This document shows positions 24,601 to 37,100 of a stretch of DNA of 64,000 bases, piece by piece. Made by a program: the position numbers and the translations under genes. Position 1 is the stretch's first letter. Each line of letters opens with the position of its first letter. The notes beneath the pieces are model-generated. The model did no database searches, was not told the DNA's origin, and saw only the letters and a list, made by a program, of their open reading frames with translations. Source of the stretch: Megalobrama amblycephala (taxonomy: Eukaryota > Chordata > Actinopteri > Cypriniformes > Xenocyprididae); NCBI RefSeq assembly GCF_018812025.1, contig NC_063049.1, positions 7,832,102 to 7,896,101 of the forward strand. Reading direction: 5' to 3'.

Positions 24601-24792
24601 TTACGTAAAGGAGGGTAAATATGTAAAGGTATAAAAGCAAGGTATATGCGCGAGCGTGGAATCGATGTAGTCAAAATGAAGTCTGAGGTTGCGGGAGAAG
24701 AGGGCGTGACGTCGTACAGGAAGAGGCGGAACCTCGGCAGAACGTTCCTCCTGTAAGACTCTTCACGGGTCGTCTCCGCAGCCGTCACATGG
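21621..24792 (-). other. Probable sp3 3' UTR and downstream DNA
   Basis: Directly downstream of the sp3 stop codon on the minus strand. It is largely non-repetitive apart from the foldback at 23405-24196. Sp3 mRNAs have long 3' UTRs in other vertebrates, so much of this is probably transcribed. Several minus-strand AATAAA words exist, but the true poly(A) site cannot be chosen by sequence alone. A poly-A run lies at about 21889-21910 and TA/TG repeats at about 24546-24580. A plus-strand open frame at 22782-23210 shows no protein features. Confidence 0.45.
23405..24196. mobile_element. Foldback MITE in the sp3 3' region
   Basis: Left end 'ttaaagggttagttcaccc' and right end 'gggcgaactaaccctttaa' pair. 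The arms share 'gtcgttccacacc', 'tcatcaaaaatatctta' (inverted) and 'cataacattaaggttgaacc'. The centre holds 'ggttctacgtcagaacg' and the inverted 'cgttctgacgtagaaccc'. The arms are about 350 bp each, so transcription through here would give a long self-pairing RNA. Confidence 0.85.
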
Positions 24793-25112
24793 TCACTCGG
24801 CCACGTCCCCGGCGGACACGGAGACTAACTGCAGAGGGATCTCGGCTGTGGTCAGCTGGTCCTGTGAGCTAGAGGTGTTGACGGTCGCGTTGACGGTGGC
24901 GAGGCCCTGCATGGTGCCGGGCTGGATGTTGGTGAGGATGAGTGTGGTCCCGCCCGCCGTGATGATGCTGTCCGAGGACATGGCCCCACCCACGCTGGCC
25001 ACCACGGCTCCGCCGCCTCCCTTCTTGTTCTGATGCGTCTTTATGTGCTTGGCCAGGTGATCGCTGCGCATGAATCTCTTCGAACACTCTGAACACACAA
25101 ACTTCTTCTCTC
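24793..25112 (-). CDS. sp3: sp3 coding exon 8 (zinc finger 3, C-terminus)
   Basis: Acceptor 'accattatcag', then [27 protein letters not shown], finger 3 at residues 605-625 with C-X2-C-X12-H-X3-H. After it comes a glycine/valine/alanine-rich tail with [16 protein letters not shown] and [12 protein letters not shown], the Sp3 C-terminal signature. It ends at the stop at 24793-24795. Confidence 0.97.
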
Positions 25113-26454
25113 CTGATAATGGTGAAACCATAAATGATATAGAAATGAGAAAAAGAACAGAAAAAAGTGGTTACAAAACCTAGTGAGCTCCCTACATGAA
25201 GCCTGCTTAAAAAGCTCATTTAAGATACTAATTTATCTTTTTTAAAAACAAACAAACAAACAAACAAACAACAAAAAAAAACATTGTTTAGCCCAAATCT
25301 AAGGCAGCATTTTCTAGGTACACTACCATTCAAACATTTGGGGTCGGTATGATATGTTTTTGAAAGAAGTCTCTTATTCTCATCAAGGCTGCATGTATTT
25401 GATCAAAAATATAGTAAAAACAGTAATATTGTTAAATATTCATCAAAATCTAACTTATCCCTGTGAACAAAGCTGAATTTTCAGCATCATTACTCCAGTC
25501 TTCAGTGTCACATGATCCTCCAGAAATCATTCTAACATGTGAATTTGAAGTAGGATTTTTGTAACAAAATCTGTCACTTTTTATCAATTTAATGCAAATA
25601 AAACAAATTCTTTGGACATATTATATATTAAGTGTCTTTAACTACTATGTGCTTTCATAAATTCATTTTTAGGTACAATGTACTTCTTGTGTTGATGTTG
25701 TATTGTGAAACACTTGTGCTGATATTGAGGTGGATACGGGTAAGGTTAGGACAGGTTTGGTGGGATAGGTAGGTTTAAGGGTGAGTTAAGGGGTAAGAGA
25801 AGGTCAACAGTGTCATTACAAATGTAGTTAATTAATCACAGCTGTAATTACATGTAGGTATATTTAAAATATAAGTAAATGTAAAAACATGTACGTACAC
25901 AGTGAGTGCATTGTATCAAATGATACATTTAAATGTTACTACATAGTAGTTAAAGACACTTATTATAAAGGGGAATCAATACTTTCCAAAAAAAAAAAAT
26001 CCCAGGGTACTGAGTAGGGTTGTCAAAAGTACCAAGTTGGTACTGAAATTTGGAAAACATGAAGATACCAGTATGTCCCTATCATTTTGAGCGCTGCTGA
26101 GCGGATTCTTAAACACCTCTGATTGGCCACTGTGTTCACGCACTCAACAGACATGTCTGTGATTGGCTACAATGATCAACGCTTCAAAAACATGTTGTAA
26201 ACAGACATCTTTGACGCTCTTCACTGAGCGCTTCCACAGATAGTTTGAAAGCAGGCGTCTATCAGCGGATCTCTAATATTTCCACTGATAGAAGGATCCA
26301 CTGACAAACATCTGCTTTCAAATGCTCTGTGTGTATCTGTGTAAGCGCTCGTTGTTTTTTATTTATTTATTTTTTTTTTTACAGGTGATGTTGGAAGAAA
26401 ATTGATGCATTTCAGTATTCTAATTTATGTTATTGTGTTATAACACACACACAC

Positions 26455-26515
<61 letters not shown>

Positions 26516-27076
26516 GGGCCAAAAACAAATTTTTTGCCACACCTGCCAATGGCCAGTAACTGAAAATTTACCAGCCAAAAATATTTTTTACTAGCAATGA
26601 CATAAAAACAGGCAGAATGACACCAACATTTTAGATTGTCCTTTGTTGTTTCGTTTACATTAAAAATGCAGACAGTAGCAGGATTATTAGGATGCTGTCA
26701 CTTTAAGACTGAATGCACACATGGATCATGAGTTTTGTGTTTACGTTCACTTAAGACATAACTGACATTAATAGGATACTCGCCGAGACAGGTGTTTTTT
26801 GACAATTTTAAGTGCAGGAAGGCATGAAAGAGACCTCAAGTTCATGCGCTGTCTGAGAGACGTGGCTTTCAGGTCATATGCTTCAGATGTTAAAGTTCCA
26901 ACACAGCGCGCGAGTAACAAATTCCCTTTTGCGTGTTCCAGCGCTTGAATATTTACGTTGGAAAGGCTGAAACTTTAGTGATGATGAAGCACTGACCCGT
27001 CAACTGAACAGGGCGTAGTTCACGTTTGTTCACAAACATAGATTTTTACTCTCATTTGGTGCTTTAATTTTAGGCC

Positions 27077-27120
<44 letters not shown>

Positions 27121-27283
27121 CCATAAATTTTCAGCTGCATCAAACATCAAACTCCGTTCCAAATCAGTCTCTAACGAGACTCTATACTGGTCAGGATGTT
27201 GTGTTAGACAGTAGCTGCCTATGTAAGCAAGGCACCTAACTAGGTTTTGGAAACAGAGGTAGTCACAGAGGCAGTGAGAAACT

Positions 27284-27315
<32 letters not shown>

Positions 27316-28121
27316 GGGAAGAGTACCAGTGTGTGTTCTCCTGTGTCGCTGTAATTCATCACTGCGCGTGAACCTCTTCCCACAAAACATCCAGGTGCAG
27401 ACAAAGGGTCTCTCTCCCGAGTGCCAGCGCAGGTGAGCTCGCAAGTGAGACGTCTTCCCGTATACCTTCCCGCAGCCAGCTATATGGCACACATGCTGTT
27501 TCTTCTTGCCCATGTTAGATCCCCTACAACATATAATTAGAAATGTACAGTCAGAATGGAAATATATTACTCACATCCAGTAATGAAGGCATGTAGTCAA
27601 ACACACACCATAGGGTGTCTGTATTACACAGGAATATAAATTTCACTGTGTCTCAAAACAAAATAAGCTGCTAAAGGAAATGTGTTCTCTCAGCAGTTTG
27701 ATCTCACCTCCCACCTCCCTCTTTGCAGTTGGGGCAGGTGCATGCGACCCTGCGCAGACGTTTGCCCTCCTGGCTCAATCCCTCCATCTCCTCCTCCACT
27801 AAACGAACACGAAGGTGAGAGAGGTCATTGGCATTCAGCGTAGAGCTACTGTCCAGAGGCCACTCCTCCGAATCAGGCTCCTCCTTAATCTGAATATCTA
27901 TAGAGTATAGTATGATCAGCGTTACACTAACAGCACTGCATATTTACCTGCTAAACACATCTTCCCTCTGTAATGTCACTCTTTACCTTGTTTACTCTAT
28001 AGGGCCCTAAGATTTACATGAACACACTACAGAATCACAGAATCCACTCATAAAAATGGAATTTACAGTGTGACGTGGAATGTCACGGAATTTGGCAAGC
28101 ATTTGAAGAATAAATTAAAAG

Positions 28122-28152
<31 letters not shown>

Positions 28153-31100
28153 AGTGTGAATATAAAACCAACATGAAATTTAAAGTCTGGTTGTTCTGTG
28201 CGTTTCTGTGTGAATGAGCACCGCATGTTTGGTCTACTACACATGCTGAAGCATGCGTGGCGCTCGAGGTGTTTTCAGCGTCTGCAGCCTCACTATAGCC
28301 TCGTTTCCACCGAAATTACCCACAACAATTTGTCAGAGGAACTTTTTTCCCCAGGAACTTCTTTCCCTGTTTTCACTGCAGTCTAAAGCACCGTGAAGAT
28401 TCGTCCAGTGACATAGGACTGCGCTAGGGCTGCACAATTACTTGGACGTTTAGAAGAAAAAAACATTGAAATCGCGCTTAAACGATTTGGCTTATCACAA
28501 AGTTGCGATTATTTTTTTTATGCGTGGCTTGTCAATGAACTATGGCTCCAAATGCTAATCCATCTGAAAGCACTGCGAGTTTGAATCGTTTATAATGTGC
28601 ATTTGAAAAAGCAACATGCGTCAAACATCTTTCCAGACATGAGAAGCATTTATTAACATCTTGTCCAACAAACATTTAATTACATGTTTTTACTTCAAAC
28701 TCACTTCATAATGACAGTTGAGCATCCTTCTGTGAGATGATGTGGCTTCTTACACAGAATAAGGCAGTCGTGTGTTTATTAGTCTATTACTCAGCTACAG
28801 CGATAGTATGGGATTTCCTGGAATGATGCGCATTTCAGATGGAGAAGCATTTACTACTGATCACAGAGCCGTACAGCTCTGACAAGCTGCGCATAAGATA
28901 ATCGCAGCCTTTGCCAAATCGTGTGTGATAAAATTGTGATAAATTGTGCAGCCCTAGACTGCGCGCAACTTTCCAGTTCCCGCTGGATTTCGTCCTATGC
29001 ATATAAGCTTAATAAAGCCTGAATTTTGTCGTCGGTCCATCGGCCATAATTTTTAAACTTCATTGATTCGAATAGCAAACAACTCATACTGCATGCACCA
29101 CAACAGACTTTTAAAATTGGTGGTTGAAATAAAATGCTACATGGAGTCAACCAATCAAAATGCTGCATGAACTAAACCAATCAACATGTTCAGCACCCAA
29201 GTCCCACCTCTTAAATTTCCTGAATTTTGAAAAAGTACCACCACGTGAGCAGGGACTTTCTGAGGGGGAAATTTTTACCCGGAATTTCATTCAGACCCTG
29301 GTTCCTGCGGTCGAAATACGCAGAGTACCAACTCAAAGTCCCTAGTTCCTGGAGAAAGTTCCTGCGGTGGAAACGCGGCTTATATGAGGACACTCTATAT
29401 GAATTTTATGAGCATTTTACCATTTTATTTGATAAAACTATTGTTAGATGCACATAGAAACACATAGAAACATCAAAATAAAACTTTCATTTAACTTGAA
29501 GAAATCATAACAGAAATATATTACTATTGTACATTAAAATGTACTTCATAAAGTCATAACAATAATAATAATAGAGTTTAAACCATTAAATACCACAAAA
29601 TATCAAATTTTATTAATATTATTACATTTAATATTATATTAATAATATTAAAATTTTATTCAATTACAATTTAAAATATTTCATTTCAAACAGAAGACAC
29701 AGAATTTCTGAAACAAAATAAATAAAACGTTTCAGAGGACACTACAATTGTTAATAATTTAATGCATTATTCAATTGTTTTATTAATTTAATTTGATTAA
29801 TTTCACAAATCGTAATCAATGAACATTAAAACAGAACCCAGACTAATTAAATTAGAAAAAGAAATTAGAAAAGAATGAAACAGATTTCATAGGGCCCTGC
29901 ATTTATCTACCATGTTTTTCTTCCCTAAATCAGTGGTTCTCAACTCTGGTCCTGGAGGAACCCCAGCACTGCACCTTTTTGATGTCTCCCTAATCAAACA
30001 CACCAGATTCAACTCAACAGCTCGTTAGTAAAGACTCCAAGACAGGGGTGTACAGTCCTGCTCCTGGAGGGCCACTGTCCTGCAAAGTTGAGTTCCAACC
30101 CCAATTAAACACACCTGAACCAACTAACCAAGGTCTTACTACACATGCTAGCAACTTCCAGGCAGGTGTGTTGAGGCAAGCTGGAGGTAAACTCTGCAGG
30201 ACAGTGGCCCTCCAGGACAGAGTCTGGACACCCCTGCTCCAAGATCTCAAATAAGTGTGTCAGAAAAGAGAGACATCAAAAATGAGCAGTGTAATTTGGG
30301 ACCAGGATTGGGAACCCCTATCCTGAGTAATAGGCTTACTACAGACATTTTCATCACCCTTCCTGAAGCACCAGCTGCTGTACCTCCAGTGCTGTCTGTG
30401 TCCTCGGACTGCTGGAACTGAATGCCTGCCTGGCCCACAGTGTTAACCGTCACCGACTGCAGGTTAGGCATCTGTCCTGAGGTCAGGCTGACTGGTGTAC
30501 CGCCCTGACCCAGAGACAGTGTTTGCACCGGGGCAAGAGTGATCTGCTGAGTTGGAGCTGTCTGGAGCTGAAGGTTCTGGAGATTCTGTACTCCTTGCAC
30601 CTGCAGGGACAGATTGGAACAGGAGAACAGAGTAGTGGAATGTTTATATAATTATAATGATAAAAATACAACTATTTTTGCTAACATTTTTAACAGCAGA
30701 ATATGGTAAAGCTAAAAAGGTAACACAAAAATGAAAATTCTGACATTATTTACTCACCCTCATGTTATTCCAAACTAGGGATTCTAACGATTAATGGACG
30801 ATCCATTACTTGTTGATAATTTAATCGATAAAACATATTGATGGTCGATAGTTTTGAGGTGCGTGCGGCTCATGTGCAAAATTTGTGCAGCAGACACACA
30901 AGAAAAAAATGAAGCAAGCATGCCATAGTTAAGTATTCTAAGTATATTAATGTCTTAACGCCATGCAATGGATTAGAAAGGCTAGCCATTTATTTTAAAA
31001 CATAATTAGCCAAGGGTCCAAATAACCCTCAAAACAAGTCATTTTACTGAACATAAAGACTACTTGTGTAAACGCCACAATAAAAGTACATAGAATGAAC

Positions 31101-34100
31101 AATTAATAAGATCCTGGTTGATAAGTGATGATCTTCCAGCACTGTTTCACCTCCTATTCTATGGCGCATGGTAAATCAAGACCTATCAATCTGAGTGATC
31201 AAACCAATCCAAATACGCTCCAGCTGTAAAACAGTGTCCGACTGGTCTCTACACACTATACCCACCCGCTACACCTGAGATCCAGTTTCAATTGGTTGAA
31301 CTTTCAAATGACATTTGAAAACATTGCGTCATGATCGTGATCAGATCCCGGATGTCCTATATCTTTAGCCAAGCAGCATGTCATGTCACTCCGTGATCTA
31401 CGCATTGTTGTCTTATGTTGTGTTCAAGACAACCTGCTCTCAATAGATATGTGATCTACTATGGTTTACTAATGTTTTGTAAAGTTACAAACCGAAACGT
31501 GGCGCAAAAACATGTGTATACTGTTTACACATGCATCGACAGCAATTTTTCATACAAATACTTTGGTCTGTAATTAAAACAAATATGCTTTTCGTATTCT
31601 GCTTGTTGAGACCTTTTCAATGATACATGACAAGTCTATCTGTTATGTATGATAATTTTACAGATCACATTTTCATGTAAAGCAGTTATTTTTTCATGCT
31701 ATGAAAACAGAGTACTTCTAATGTCAGCAAATTTAAAAGCACTTGTTAAGTGATGGTCATATTCCTTATATTCACTGTAAACCCAAGCTTCTAGGCTTTA
31801 AAACGACTCCTATTTTGTGTTGTTTAAGCAAGTGATTAAGTAACGTGATAACTAAATTAAATCCGTTTATACAGCTTTCATATCTCTTCAGAAGATGGAT
31901 TAAACCGCTCAATTCATATGGATTCGTTTTACAACACCTTCATTTCACTTTTAAGTTCTGGTTACCTGGACTTTCATTTCATTAAAAATGATCTTAATTT
32001 GGGTTTTGAAGATGAACCAAAGTCTTATGTATTTGGAATGACATGAGGATGAGTAAATGATGACAATTTTCATTTTTGGGTGAACTATCCCTTTAAGCAT
32101 TCAGTGTTATGAGACAATTTAAAAATAGTTATTTAAAAGAGCCTGTCTGCATTCCTACATTGTCACATTGTAAGTCACGGTGGTAAAATTGAAACCAACA
32201 GTAACCAATCTCAAAATTAAAAATGTATTTTTGACATTTTGTAGACTTTCTTTACTGCATTTCAAAAAAAAAAAAAAAAGCTTAATTCCCAACCCTAAAA
32301 CTGTAATTTAAACAAATCCGTTACAAATGATTTATAACCAAAGGATTGATTTTCTTTTACTAGTTTATTAAACACTGCATAATCCTGCACCTTATTTCAC
32401 CTTATTTCCTGTCTGTTGAGACAAATCATAGTTTAAGATCCTCTAGTGCTGGTCTTTTGGCACATTATACAGTAAATCATAAGCAATCTGGATCCAGTGG
32501 TACTTCTTTTAGCCACTATGCTCCAAACATTTGAAATTGTCTACCAAATGAAGTGGAAGAGGCTACTAGCATTCATATTTTTAAAAGACAGGTTAAGGCA
32601 TATCTTTTTTTAAAGTTGCTTATGAGTATAACAATGTTGTGTGACGTTGTGTGTAAGTTTTTATTTTATTTCCTGATCCTCTTATAGTTTTTTTTGAGCA
32701 TTTTATATTGATTTTGGGGTGAAACTGTATTGCCCATTTCTTTATTTTACATTGTGAACCTTTTATAGTCGTTTTCGAATATTTTTATATTGATATTGTG
32801 TGAAATTGTCTTTCCCAATATTTGTTTTTATGCTTGTGAAGCACTTTGAGTTGTTTATAAAAGTGCTTTACAATTAAATATTTTTTATTATTATAGCTAC
32901 ATACCTGGAAGGTCTGCCACTGTATCTGTCCTGACGGTGTGACGGTTTGGGCCTGGATGAGGAATGTTCCTGGGTTGATGAGCTGGATGTTCTGCAGAGA
33001 CTGCTGGGCCTGTGCAGACACCTGACCATCACCGGTCTGCAAGGGCAGCTGCTGTAACTGGATGACCTGCTGCCCTCCCGACACCTGCACCGTGCCCTGA
33101 CTGAGGTAGCCCGATCCGTCTCCCTGCTCTCCCGCCACAGGCTGCGTCAACACTCCCGTGCCGTCTATCGTGCTGGCCTGCTGCTGTGAGGACGAGGAGG
33201 ATGCTGAAGATGTGGTAGGCACAAACATGTCTGCATTTGAGTTGAGCGTCTGCTGCTGTTCCCCTGCTTTCTCCGAGCCTTCAGAGTTCTCCACGCTCTG
33301 ATTGGTCATGATCAGCTGTCCGTCAGCCGTGACGCCGGTCGCTATTGGCTGGGCCCCCGAGAGCCCGAGAGAGTCCAGATCCACGCTGTTTATGGGCACA
33401 AAGGTAATGTTACCAGGCAAACCCAGAGGCACGTTAGTGACCACCTGACCCTGACTGCTGAAGGCGGAGCTTCCCAGAGACATCTGGTGCACTTGGCCAG
33501 ACTGGGTCATGAGGTGCTGACTGTTGCGGATAACGTCGGCTGCCGTCGTCCCCGTGACGCTGATAGTCTGGGTGCCGTCTGGGAGGATCTGGATCTGCCC
33601 TGCGGCGTCCTGCGCCATCGAGCCCCCCTCGACGGCAGAGGCAGAGAATCCCAGCTGCCCGTCGGCCGTCTGCACCTGAGGGATGACTTGGTATTGGATG
33701 TTAGGCACTGCGCCGGCAGACGTGTCGGTCCCTGACGTGAGTAAGATGGGCTGGCTCTGGAGACCCTGGAGGCTCTGGAGAGGAAGAACATACTGTCCGT
33801 TGGACGTGACGATACCCGTGCCCGGGAGATGCAGGACGCCCGAGTCGTCCTTTACCGCCTCCCACCTTTCAGACGACCCTGTTAACTGCACTGAGAGGTC
33901 TGCGTTCTGGGGAGGGAAACAAAATAGTTTCACATAAGAAAAAAATATTCAAAGTGATGCCACAACATTGCACGTACACCGTAAAATATCTTGCTGTTAC
34001 TATGGTGACTAATGCAAAACATGGGCAAACCCATCCTATGTAAGAGAATAGTTAGAATTTGGTCTGAAACACTGAAAGGTATCATGTGACCCTCAAAGGA

Positions 34101-37100
34101 ATCCAATTCTCTGCTAATATAGCAATAATTAACTAAATTGCAAGAAAAAATTCAATGAAATGGGGAAAAGGCTCAGTGAGTTTCAAATACAATAAAATAG
34201 AGTGGAATTTGTGAATTTGGATTTATTATGGACGTTTTTCATCACTGGATTAAGTCTCTTATCGATGGAAAACAACATTTGGTTGTGCTTAGTGTTGTCA
34301 AAAGTACCGACTTCGATACCAAGTTGGTACTGAAATTTTAAAAATGTGACGATTTGAGCGCTGTTGGGCGGATTCGTAAACACCTGATTGGCCATTGTGT
34401 TCATGCACTCAACAGATATGTCTGTGATTGGCTACAATGATCAACACATGTGAGCGTTTGAAAGCACACAGAAGTGTCTGAATTTGAAAGTGTTTTGAAA
34501 GCAGAAGTCTATCAGCGGAGTTGCTTTCAAACTCTCCCGCGTGTATCTGTGTAAGCGCTCGATGAAGAGTGTCAAAGATGTCTATTTACAACAGGTTTTT
34601 GAAGCGTTGTTCATTGTAGCCAATCACAGACATGTCTGATGTGCGTGTGAACACAATGACCAATAAGAGGCGTTTACGAATCTACTCAACAGCGCTCAAA
34701 GTGTCACATTTTTAAAATTCCAGTACAGACTTGGTGTCAAAGTTGGTACTTTTGACAACACTATTGTGCCAATATCTGCATTTGTGTACTAGCTTGAACA
34801 TTTTCACCACACTTTCACTTCACTTCATGTGTATTGTCTCATGATTAATTGTTTGTATATTCTCGCTTCTTTAAGTCACTAGATATTTATTGGTCCCAGT
34901 CCATTCATTGGCCACCTGATGCACATACAAAAAAAATTACATCAGCAGGCGTAAAAGTTAAATGTGTGCACTCTACAGAAAGGTGAACTAATCAAAACTG
35001 TGTCAACTAATCTTATCTATGAACTAATCTTATCCAAGTCAAAGTTCTGCTTTAAATAATCAGTACTTATTACTTCTGGCGGGACAAACATAAATGCTAC
35101 AAAAATACCCAATCATTTCTTCCATTTTTCTGTACAGCTGTGAAACTGCCATTAATCAAGGTACATGCTATATTTAATTTTTCACAAGTGAAAATTGGTC
35201 TAAAGAAAGTTTCCAGAGTATTTTTTTTTTGTCAACAAGCGTGCATTTGTTTGAACAAAAACACAGTAAAACTAATATTCTGAAATATTATTACAATTTA
35301 AAACATATTTTCTGTGAATATATAGTAAAATATAATTTATTCCTGTGAACAAGGCTGAATTTTCAGCATCATTACTACCAGTCTTCAGTGTCACATGATC
35401 CTTCAGAACACATAGCAGTATTTGTCATCACTTTTGATTAATTGCAATTACAATCCATCCTTGCTGAATAAGTACTAATTTTCTTTTAAAAAAGTGTGTG
35501 TTTATGTATAGTGTTAATTTCATTGACGAATAATTTGTGATAATTTTTGTCAATTACATTTTTTCACGGACGAAAACTAAATAAAAATGCGTTTTGAATG
35601 ACTAAAACTATGACTAAAATCTACTCTAATTTTCATCAACAAATAAAAACGAGACGAAAACGAAAGAGAGGGACGATTTGGGAAGATATCCAGTCAGACT
35701 GCTGTCCTGTGTGGAAGATGCGCACATTTGAAGTGTAATGTACTGATCTAACCGCGGGAAAACGCGGCGCTGTTGTGCGCTCTACAGGCTCGTCCGGCAG
35801 CGCTTCAGACTGCTTCACAATTAACGAATAGCACACATTTATGCCAAGCGATTGCTAATGTTGATAAATGTTGATGACAATGCTTACTACACAATGTTTA
35901 TATGGTCATAAGTTTAGACGGTTGTAAGAATGCATATTTTATCTCACTCATCTGAACTTAAATGAGCAGCCTGCTACAGTGTAGACTGCAGACATTTCAG
36001 AATAAGAGTCTGGTTTATAATTATTAATCATTATTGTTATTTTGTTTACACAATAAACTGTATTTAATTTAATTTCTATTTAATTCATAGTAAAACTACT
36101 GTATCTTGTCACTGGAAGGAAAGACTAACAACATTATTTAACACATTAATCAATTTATTTTACAGGTATAAGGGTTATTATAATTAACTAAACCTAAAAC
36201 CATAAAAAACAATCTTCATTACTTGAAATAAACGTTAACTGAAATTAAAAAAATAAATACATAAAAATGTAAACTTATTTTATTTCATCTAGTTTTCAAG
36301 CTTTAGCTTAACCTGGTGTACTAAAATAACTAAAACATAAATAAACTATATAGACATTTAAAAGCAAAAACTAAAAGACAAACACAAAAAATTACTAAAA
36401 CTACAATAAAAAGCAGAAAAACTAAAAATCAAATCTAATCAAAATTTTAAACAAAAACTGTAACAGTACCTCAATGATAAGTGTGTTGATGCCTGGCAAG
36501 TACTGAATGGAGCCCTTTCGTATCTTTTTGCACTTGAACGGTCAAAAACCGTCCGTTTTGGTGTGTAAAGAACAGTTGGTTGTCTTAAAGGTTTAGTTCA
36601 CCCAAAAATGAAAATTCTGTCATTTATTACTCACCCTCATGCCGTTCCACACCCGAAAGACCTTCGTTAATCTTCAGGACGCAAAATCTTCACATTTCCT
36701 CTCTCAAGATCCATTAATGTACTAAAAACATATTTAAATCAGTTCATGTGAGTACAGTGGTTCAATATTACTATTATAAAGCGACGAGAATTTTTTTGGA
36801 GCGCCAAAAAAACAAAATAACGACTTGTATAGTGATGGCCGATTTCAAAACACTGCTTCAGGAAGCTTCAGAGTGTTATGATTCTTCTGTGTTGAATGAT
36901 GATTCGGATCGCGTGTCAAACTGCTGAAATCACGAATCGTGATTCGACACGCCGATTCATAACGCTCCGATGCTTCCTGAAGCAGTGTTTTGAAATCGGC
37001 CATCACTATACAAGTCCTTATTTTGTTTTTGTGGGACTCCAAAAATATTCTCGTCGCTTTATAATATTAATATTGAACCACTGTACTCATATGAACCGAT

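Noticed and set aside
24869..25219. 116-codon frame on the minus strand overlapping sp3 exon 8
   Set aside because: It is a shifted frame of the exon. The true frame gives zinc finger 3 and the Sp3 C-terminus.
33487..33937. Plus-strand open frames across sp3 exon 4
   Set aside because: Antisense shadows of a GC-rich coding exon with no recognisable protein.
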